Positions 58,815 through 64,000 of a DNA stretch of 64,000 bases are shown here, piece by piece. Source of the DNA: Streptomyces sp. 378 (GTDB taxonomy: Bacteria > Actinomycetota > Actinomycetes > Streptomycetales > Streptomycetaceae); assembly GCF_030124145.1 (NCBI RefSeq), contig NZ_JASKMS010000013.1, forward strand, positions 62,001 through 126,000, written 5' to 3'. Within the stretch, counting starts at the first letter, position 1. The number at the start of each line of letters is the position of its first letter. The notes below the pieces were generated by a model. That model saw only the letters and a program-made list of their open reading frames with translations. It was not told the DNA's origin and ran no database searches. Made by a program: the position numbers and the translations under genes.

Positions 58815-59759
58815 GTGACCACCTGGACCGACCACAACGCCGACCGCCCCATCTCGCTCACCGCCCCGAGCGGCATCGACCGGGCCGCGCACCACCGGCT
58901 CGACGAGGCCTGGCTCGCGGCGGCGTGGAGCCACCCCACCACCCGCTGCTTCGTGGTCTCCGGCGGACAGGTCCTCATCGACGAGACGGCGGACGGGCGC
59001 ACCGAACTCGTCATGACCCCCTCCTTCGAGGCTCCCCTCACCGAGGCACACCGCTACTTCCTCGGCATCGACGAGGACGGCGTCAGCTACTTCGCCCTCC
59101 AGAAGGACTCCCTGCCCGGGCGCATGGACCAGTCCGCGCGCCCGGCGGGCCTGCGCGAAGCGGGCGCGCTGCTGTCGGCCCGCGACGTGGGCCTGATGGT
59201 GCACGCCGTGGGTCTGGAGAACTGGCAGCGCACCCACCGCTTCTGCTCGCGCTGCGGGGAGCGCACCGTCATCGCAGCCGCCGGGCACATCCGCCGTTGC
59301 CAGGCCTGCGGTGCGGAGCACTACCCGCGCACGGACCCCGCCGTGATCATGGCTGTGACCGACGAGGACGACCGCGTCCTGCTCGGCCGCCAGGTCCACT
59401 GGCCCGAGGGCCGCTTCTCGACGCTCGCCGGTTTCGTCGAGCCCGGCGAGTCCATTGAGGAGTCCGTGCGCCGCGAGGTCCACGAGGAGGTCGGCATCAC
59501 AGTCGGCCAGGTCGAGTACGTGGCCAGCCAGCCCTGGCCCTTCCCGTCCAGCCTCATGCTGGGGTTCATGGCTCGCGCCACCTCGACCGAGATCAATGTC
59601 GACGGCGACGAGATCCACGAAGCCCGCTGGTTCTCCCGCGACGAACTTCGCGCCGCCTTCGAGTCCGGCGAGGTGCTCCCGCCGTACGGCATCTCGATCG
59701 CGGCCCGCCTGATCGAGCTCTGGTACGGCAAGCCGCTCCCGTCGCGGAGCGCCGCCTGA
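58815..59759 (+). CDS. nudC: NAD(+) diphosphatase, NADH pyrophosphatase/deNADding enzyme
   Basis: Encodes 314 aa. Order: N-domain (about 1-125), Zn ribbon (FCSRCGE and CQACGAEH), and Nudix domain with GFVEPGESIEESVRREVHEE plus VGI (GX5EX7REUXEEXGU box). SQPWPFPSSLMLGF is the NudC-specific motif that distinguishes NADH pyrophosphatases. It hydrolyses NAD(H) and can remove NAD caps from RNA. GTG 58815 has GGAAG upstream. It converges on mrx1 across a hairpin; the same gene pair occurs in mycobacteria. Confidence 0.93.
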   Translation: MTTWTDHNADRPISLTAPSGIDRAAHHRLDEAWLAAAWSHPTTRCFVVSGGQVLIDETADGRTELVMTPSFEAPLTEAHRYFLGIDEDGVSYFALQKDSLPGRMDQSARPAGLREAGALLSARDVGLMVHAVGLENWQRTHRFCSRCGERTVIAAAGHIRRCQACGAEHYPRTDPAVIMAVTDEDDRVLLGRQVHWPEGRFSTLAGFVEPGESIEESVRREVHEEVGITVGQVEYVASQPWPFPSSLMLGFMARATSTEINVDGDEIHEARWFSRDELRAAFESGEVLPPYGISIAARLIELWYGKPLPSRSAA

Positions 59760-59924
59760 CGGGGGCCGCCCCGATGACCGACCCGTACGGGAACACGTCC
59801 CGGGCGGAGCCGGCGGGCCCTCCGCCGCCTCCTGCCGGCTGCGACGTGCGTCGCACACTGCTGTGGCGCTACGTCGGGGTGTGGGACCGCCCACGAAGAG
59901 TGGTGCGGGACCGCCCAAGAAAAT

Positions 59925-59952
59925 GCGGCCCCTGAGCTGCCTCAGGAGCCGC
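59925..59952. terminator. Hairpin between nudC and mrx1
   Basis: GCGGCCCCTGAG pairs with CTCAGGAGCCGC apart from one mismatch, around CTGC, between two converging genes. Two copies of a GGGACCGCCCA-containing repeat precede it (59880-59917). Confidence 0.6.
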
Positions 59953-59975
59953 CTTCCCCGTACAGCGCACGGCGA

Positions 59976-60218
59976 CTAGGCGCCGATCTTCTGCTTCACC
60001 TGAGCCAGCGAGGGGTTCGTGAGCGTCGAACCGTCCGGGAACAGAACGGTGGGCACCGTCTGGTTTCCGCCATTCGCCTTCTCCACGAATGCGGCGGACT
60101 CCGGGTCCTGCTCGATGTTGATCTCGGTGTACGCGATGCCCTCGCGGTCCATCTGGCTCTTCAGCCGGCGGCAGTAGCCGCACCACGTGGTGCTGTACAT
60201 CGTCACAGTGCCCAGCAT
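59976..60218 (-). CDS. mrx1: Mycoredoxin (glutaredoxin-like, mycothiol-dependent)
   Basis: Encodes 80 aa. Cys13 and Cys16 lie in STTWCGYCRRLKSQMD, the CxxC site of Mrx1; NQTVPTVLFPDGSTL is the cis-Pro loop. It reduces mycothiol mixed disulfides on proteins, the actinobacterial counterpart of glutaredoxin. ATG 60218 follows AAGGAG. A perfect GGAAT-N18-GTT element lies 49 bp upstream, so it should be part of the SigR thiol-stress regulon. Divergent from uvrD2. Confidence 0.92.
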   Translation of the reverse strand: MLGTVTMYSTTWCGYCRRLKSQMDREGIAYTEINIEQDPESAAFVEKANGGNQTVPTVLFPDGSTLTNPSLAQVKQKIGA

Positions 60219-60266
60219 GTCGCTCGTGCTCCTTCATTGGCTCGGGGCGGGTGGTCGCAGTGAGGG

Positions 60267-60292
60267 AACGTATGTGAAAGGTCCACCATTCC
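60267..60292 (-). promoter_or_regulatory. SigR-type promoter of mrx1
   Basis: On the minus strand GGAAT (60288-60292), 18 nt, then GTT (60267-60269) matches the known SigR consensus exactly. Its place 49 bp before a mycothiol-redox gene fits that regulon. Confidence 0.7.
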
Positions 60293-60401
60293 CGTGCCCC
60301 GGCACCGGCCCGACATGACGCCTGCCGCATTGGTACGACTATCAGTGCCCGCCTGTGGACAACCGGCGCGGCCGTCTCTCGCGACCTGGCAGCATGGCTG
60401 T

Positions 60402-62597
60402 GTGACAGCAGCAACGCACTCCACCCTGTTCCCGCAGGTACCGGATTCCGCCGACGCGGTGCTCGAAGGGCTCGACCCTGAGCAGCGCGAGGTGGCCACG
60501 GCCCTGCACGGTCCGGTGTGCGTCCTGGCGGGCGCGGGCACGGGCAAGACCCGGGCGATCACGCACCGCATCGCCTACGGAGTGCGTGCCGGCATCCTGC
60601 ATCCGTCCAGCATCCTCGCCGTCACCTTCACCAACCGCGCCGCCGGGGAGATGCGCGGCCGACTGCGTCAGCTCGGCGCGGGCGGCGTCCAGGCGCGTAC
60701 GTTCCACTCGGCCGCCCTGCGCCAGCTCCAGTACTTCTGGCCGAAAGCGATCGGTGGCTCCATGCCCCGGCTCGTCGACCGCAAGATCCAGCTCGTCGCC
60801 GACGCGGCGGCCGCCTGCCGTATCCGGCTCGACCGGGGCCAGCTGCGGGACGTCACCGCGGAGATCGAGTGGTCCAAGGTCACCCAGACCGTCCCCGCCG
60901 ACTACGCGCCCGCCGCCGCCAAGGCCGGACGCGAGTCCCCCCGCGACCCCGCCGAGATCGCCCAGCTCTACGCCGCCTACGAGGACGTCAAGCGCGAGCG
61001 GTCCGTCATCGACTTCGAGGACGTGCTGCTGCTGACCGTGGCCGTCCTGCAGGACCGGCACGACATCGCCGAGCAGATCCGCGCCCAGTACCAGCACTTC
61101 GTGGTCGACGAGTACCAGGACGTGAGCCCTCTCCAGCAGCGCCTGCTCGAACTGTGGCTGGGTGAGCGGGACAGCCTGTGTGTGGTCGGGGACGCCAGCC
61201 AGACGATCTACTCGTTCACCGGAGCGACCCCGGACCACCTGCTCGACTTCCGCACCCGCCACCCCGGCGCCACCGTCGTCAAACTGGTCCGCGACTACCG
61301 CTCCACCCCCCAGGTCGTCCACCTCGCCAACGGCCTGCTCGCCCAGGCCCGGGGCCGGGCCGCCGACCACCGCCTGGAGCTCGTCTCCCAACGCGCTCCG
61401 GGGCCCGAGCCGGTCTATGCCGAGTACACCGACGAGCCGACGGAGGCGGAGGGCGCGGCCCGCCGGATCCGCGAGCTCATCGACTCGGGGGTCCCGGCCT
61501 CCGAGATCGCCGTCCTCTTCCGCACGAACGCCCAGTCCGAGACCTACGAGCAGGCCCTGGCCGACGCCGCGGTGCCCTACCAGCTGCGCGGCGCCGAGCG
61601 GTTCTTCGACCGCCCGGAGGTGCGCAAGGCGGGTATCGCCCTGCGCGGCGCGGCTCGCTTCGGGGGCAACGACTCCCTTCTCGACGACGTCGTCGACCTC
61701 CCCTCCCAGGTGCGTGCCGTGCTGTCGGGGGAGGGCTGGACGCCGCAGCCACCGGCCGGCTCCGGTGCCGTGCGAGAGCGCTGGGAGTCCCTCGCCGCCC
61801 TGGTGAACCTCGCCCAGGACTTCGCCGCCGCCAAACCGGGCGCCACACTGGCCGACCTCGTCGCCGAGCTCGACGAACGGGCGAACGCCCAGCACGCCCC
61901 CACCGTGCAGGGCGTCACCCTCGCCTCACTGCACTCGGCCAAGGGCCTGGAGTGGGACGTCGTCTTCCTGGTCGGCGTCACCGAGGGCATGATGCCGATC
62001 ACCTACGCGAAGACCGACGAGCAGATCGAGGAGGAGCGCCGCCTCCTCTATGTCGGGGTCACTCGCGCGCGCGAACACCTCCATGTCTCGTGGGCGCTCT
62101 CCCGCTCACCCGGCGGCCGTCCCAACCGCCGCCCCAGTCGCTTCCTCGACGGGCTGCGCCCCGGCTCGACGGCCACCACGGGCCGCATCACCACCGGCGG
62201 AGCGGGCGGAATCGAGCGCGGAATCCCCGGAACCAGGGGGTCCGCCCCGAGAAGGACCCAGCGAGTCCCCGCCCGTTGCCGGGTCTGCGGACGCACGCTG
62301 ACCGACCCGGGCGGGATGAAGCTGATGCGCTGCGACGACTGCCCCTCCGACATGAACGAGGGCCTGTACGAGCGGCTGCGCGAGTGGCGGGCGGACCAGG
62401 CCCGCAGCAGTGGTCAGCCCGCGTTCTGCGTGTTCACGGACAGGACCCTGATGGCGATCGCCGAGACCGCTCCCGACGACGAGCGCGAGCTCGCCCGCAT
62501 TCCGGGTGTCGGGATGCGCAAGCTCACCCGTTACGGGGCCGATGTCCTGGCCATCTGCGCAGGCCAGTCAGGCCCGGAGCACACAGATCAGGACTGA
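60402..62597 (+). CDS. uvrD2: UvrD2-type superfamily 1 DNA helicase with tetracysteine and HRDC domains
   Basis: Encodes 731 aa. Motor motifs: AGAGTGKTRAITHRI, VDEYQDVSPLQQ, VGDASQTIYSFTGAT, LHSAKGLEWDVVFLVG and VGVTRAREHLHV. A tetracysteine motif follows (Cys626-x2-Cys629, 14 residues, Cys644-x2-Cys647), then a C-terminal HRDC domain (about 660-725). This is the mycobacterial UvrD2 plan; the tetracysteine is known to be needed for unwinding there. GTG 60402 lacks a ribosome site, but CAGCAT ends 6 nt upstream, another possible leaderless start. It precedes wblC as uvrD2 precedes whiB7. Confidence 0.93.
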   Translation: MTAATHSTLFPQVPDSADAVLEGLDPEQREVATALHGPVCVLAGAGTGKTRAITHRIAYGVRAGILHPSSILAVTFTNRAAGEMRGRLRQLGAGGVQARTFHSAALRQLQYFWPKAIGGSMPRLVDRKIQLVADAAAACRIRLDRGQLRDVTAEIEWSKVTQTVPADYAPAAAKAGRESPRDPAEIAQLYAAYEDVKRERSVIDFEDVLLLTVAVLQDRHDIAEQIRAQYQHFVVDEYQDVSPLQQRLLELWLGERDSLCVVGDASQTIYSFTGATPDHLLDFRTRHPGATVVKLVRDYRSTPQVVHLANGLLAQARGRAADHRLELVSQRAPGPEPVYAEYTDEPTEAEGAARRIRELIDSGVPASEIAVLFRTNAQSETYEQALADAAVPYQLRGAERFFDRPEVRKAGIALRGAARFGGNDSLLDDVVDLPSQVRAVLSGEGWTPQPPAGSGAVRERWESLAALVNLAQDFAAAKPGATLADLVAELDERANAQHAPTVQGVTLASLHSAKGLEWDVVFLVGVTEGMMPITYAKTDEQIEEERRLLYVGVTRAREHLHVSWALSRSPGGRPNRRPSRFLDGLRPGSTATTGRITTGGAGGIERGIPGTRGSAPRRTQRVPARCRVCGRTLTDPGGMKLMRCDDCPSDMNEGLYERLREWRADQARSSGQPAFCVFTDRTLMAIAETAPDDERELARIPGVGMRKLTRYGADVLAICAGQSGPEHTDQD

Positions 62598-62610
62598 CAC
62601 GAACTCGTCG

Positions 62611-62650
62611 AAAAAATAGTTTGCGCATGCCCCAGCAATCCCCATAGGTT
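62611..62650 (+). promoter_or_regulatory. wblC promoter with A/T-rich WblC-binding element
   Basis: AAAAAATAGT (62611-62620) directly abuts TTGCGC (62621-62626), followed after 18 nt by TAGGTT (62645-62650). An A/T-rich block next to the -35 is the hallmark of WhiB7/WblC-activated promoters, so autoactivation is expected. Confidence 0.7.
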
Positions 62651-62761
62651 CTTAGGCACGAGAGCAGCGACCTTCTCGGAGGCGCTGATCCCGTGTTGTA
62701 CTTGCATATCCGTAGGACTGGTTCACCCGGTCCCCCGAGACGCCGAGAGGAGGCGAGTCCA

Positions 62762-63088
62762 GTGATCAGCATCAACACCAGCTCCGTCAGCATCGTGAAA
62801 ATGACCGATCGCTCGGCCGTCTCCGCGTGCATGCTCGGCGTTTCGACCCTGGGCACCGGTCTGTCCGGCATTCGTGCCGTCCTTCCGGCGTCCTCCTTCG
62901 CTGCTCCCGCGGGCCTTCCCGTTCGTGAGCGCAATGAGCGACCGACCAAGGCACTGGAAGCGGCAGTAGAGGCACAGGCGCTGGCCTATGCCTTTACGGC
63001 GACCGGTGCCGGATGCCGGAAGCAGACGACGCAGCACCACCAGATGTGGGCCTTCCGTGGGCCAGAACCCTGGAGTGATCCAGCCTGA
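62762..63088 (+). CDS. Upstream ORF in the wblC leader, 108 codons
   Basis: GTG 62762 has GAGAGGAGG eight nt upstream. The peptide starts VISINTSSVSIVKMTDRSAV and ends QMWAFRGPEPWSDPA; no family recognised. Its TGA at 63086-63088 lies inside the hairpin CCTGATC-GCC-GATCAGG, 24 nt before the intrinsic terminator at 63112. The layout is that of the translated leader controlling whiB7/wblC attenuation in response to ribosome-targeting antibiotics. An earlier GTG at 62693 would give a longer version. It could also encode a small protein in its own right. Confidence 0.65.
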   Translation: MISINTSSVSIVKMTDRSAVSACMLGVSTLGTGLSGIRAVLPASSFAAPAGLPVRERNERPTKALEAAVEAQALAYAFTATGAGCRKQTTQHHQMWAFRGPEPWSDPA

Positions 63089-63100
63089 TCGCCGATCAGG
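63084..63100 (+). promoter_or_regulatory. Hairpin containing uORF stop codon (anti-terminator/pause candidate)
   Basis: CCTGATC pairs with GATCAGG around GCC. A ribosome ending the uORF would cover this stem, linking translation to the terminator just downstream. Confidence 0.5.
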
Positions 63101-63111
63101 CCGGCGCCTTC

Positions 63112-63155
63112 AGGGCCGCGGAACCCCATCCGGGATCCGCGGCCCTTCTGTTTGT
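63112..63155 (+). terminator. Attenuator terminator in wblC leader
   Basis: AGGGCCGCGGA pairs with TCCGCGGCCCT (11 bp, perfect) around 13 nt and is followed by TCTGTTTGT. It precedes the wblC start by about 110 nt, so it must be overcome for expression. Confidence 0.75.
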
Positions 63156-63261
63156 CCCTGAACAGGGATGACGGACCGAAGGAGCCTCGGGACAAGAAAA
63201 GAACCCGGTACCACCACCCTCCGGCCAACAGGCCGGAACGACAAGACGAGGAAGACGAACC

Positions 63262-63630
63262 GTGCAACTCGAAGCGCACGCCCCGTCCGTACCGCCTTCC
63301 GACACGATCCCCAAGCCCGGCTCCACGGAGGACCCCGCCTTGACCCCGCTCACCGCGCTCACCGCGCTCGATGACGCCATCGAGAACCTGGGTGTGCCCG
63401 TCCCGTGCCGCTCCTACGACCCGGAGGTCTTCTTCGCCGAGTCGCCCGCGGACGTCGAGTACGCCAAGTCCCTCTGCCGCACCTGCCCGCTGGTCGAGGC
63501 CTGCCTCGCCGGTGCCAAGGAGCGGCGTGAGCCCTGGGGCGTCTGGGGTGGCGAGCTGTTCGTCCAGGGTGTCGTCGTCGCCCGGAAGCGGCCGCGTGGC
63601 CGCCCGCGCAAGAACCCGGTCTCGGCATGA
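63262..63630 (+). CDS. wblC: WblC/WhiB7 transcription factor (Fe-S, AT-hook)
   Basis: Encodes 122 aa. Four Fe-S Cys at 49, 72, 75 and 81 (VPCRSYDPEVFF, LCRTCPLVEAC), the turn GVWGG (93-97) and the C-terminal AT-hook RPRGRPRKN (RGRP 112-115) identify the WhiB7 class. It binds the housekeeping sigma factor and activates intrinsic antibiotic-resistance genes when translation is blocked. GTG 63262 has GAGGAAG upstream. The 600-nt leader carries an autoregulated promoter, upstream ORF and terminator. The next gene starts inside its stop codon. Confidence 0.95.
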   Translation: MQLEAHAPSVPPSDTIPKPGSTEDPALTPLTALTALDDAIENLGVPVPCRSYDPEVFFAESPADVEYAKSLCRTCPLVEACLAGAKERREPWGVWGGELFVQGVVVARKRPRGRPRKNPVSA

Positions 63631-63950
63631 ACACCGCAGGAACGATCGACCGTCCCTTCACGCACGACCCCCAGAAGCAGGCCCCGATGAAGCCGTCCAC
63701 TTACGAGCCCGCAGGCTCCGCGAACCAAGACTTCACCATCAGCGGCGCGAAGGACTCGCGTCAGAACAGGACCCGAGAGATGCAACTCATTCCAGAAGCC
63801 ATGGCTCGTGCGCATATGCGCGAGCGACTGCAGGAGGCGGAGCGAGACCGACAGGCCGTGCGCCTGGTGGCCGCCCGCCGGATGCAGCGCAGGGCGGAGC
63901 GCGCTTCGCTGCGTGCCCGCCGGGCGCTCGCCATGGCGGTCATGCAGTAA
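63627..63950 (+). CDS. Hypothetical basic helical protein coupled to wblC
   Basis: Encodes 107 aa. ATG 63627 overlaps the wblC TGA (ATGA), implying coupled translation. Residues 50-107 are a long Arg/Ala/Glu-rich helix (AHMRERLQEAERDRQAVRLV), the first 50 polar. No family recognised. Being co-translated with wblC, it should be induced by the same antibiotics. Confidence 0.75.
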   Translation: MNTAGTIDRPFTHDPQKQAPMKPSTYEPAGSANQDFTISGAKDSRQNRTREMQLIPEAMARAHMRERLQEAERDRQAVRLVAARRMQRRAERASLRARRALAMAVMQ

Positions 63951-64000
63951 CCCGCCATACCTGAAGCGCGGGCCTCCCACCCAGGGGGCCGAGTATGCGA

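Noticed and set aside
63152..63374. Further small ORFs after the wblC attenuator
   Set aside because: They overlap the start of wblC in other frames, and their Arg/Pro-rich sequences look non-coding.

Overview
The window is high-GC actinobacterial chromosome and reads as the conserved core of a Streptomyces chromosome. The evidence is strong G/C third-position codon use, many GTG starts, TANNNT -10 boxes sitting directly on start codons, and family content such as WblC/WhiB7, mycoredoxin, AdnAB, DUF3117 and DUF3107. As I recall the maps, gene order matches two Mycobacterium tuberculosis blocks: dapE to corA (around Rv1202-Rv1239) and rhlE to whiB7 (Rv3211-Rv3197A). No tRNA, rRNA, insertion sequence, prophage or CRISPR array was seen.

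Region 1 (1-7130): the start of an exported-protein gene, a membrane-anchored lytic-transglycosylase-like protein, dapE (lysine/diaminopimelate), a LOG-family protein, a FolP2-type DHPS homologue, a DivIVA-like protein, 3-methyladenine glycosylase, enoyl-CoA hydratase and DUF3117. Region 2 (7232-12992): an envelope-stress module with an O-methyltransferase divergent from an ECF sigma factor, its zinc anti-sigma factor, an HtrA protease and TatB. Region 3 (13189-20128): Mrp Fe-S carrier and a magnesium group (MgtE cytosolic part, DUF1003 membrane protein, CorA) with a long corA leader that carries a leader-peptide ORF. Region 4 (20129-26432): mixed housekeeping genes (SUFU-domain protein, MFS pump with an operator-like palindrome, DUF6758, PHP, MarC, a frameshifted remnant, an NYN nuclease).

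Region 5 (26433-36415): hydrolase, DEAD-box RNA helicase with a very long basic repeat tail and a CTG start, ferritin-like protein, DUF3107, TetR, a second hydrolase and a repeat-rich DUF3152 putative metalloprotease. Region 6 (36754-41664): a tightly overlapping operon of a PelF-like glycosyltransferase, a polytopic membrane protein, an NAD-dependent sugar epimerase and a spherulin-4 (GH135-like) protein, with three coupled mini-ORFs. This is the best candidate for an undescribed system, a compact aminosugar exopolysaccharide locus. Region 7 (41690-49326): MoeZ, two tandem secreted tripeptidyl-peptidase-like lipoproteins, a minisatellite-rich spacer and a large kinase-like/flippase-like membrane protein.

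Region 8 (49513-64000): a genome-maintenance and stress-resistance block with an alkyltransferase-like protein, AdnA-AdnB helicase-nuclease, M20 dipeptidase, NudC, mycoredoxin behind a perfect SigR-type promoter, UvrD2, then wblC behind a WblC-type promoter, a 108-codon upstream ORF and an intrinsic terminator (an attenuator). Coordinates come from reading the sequence; functions come from motif recognition without database searches.
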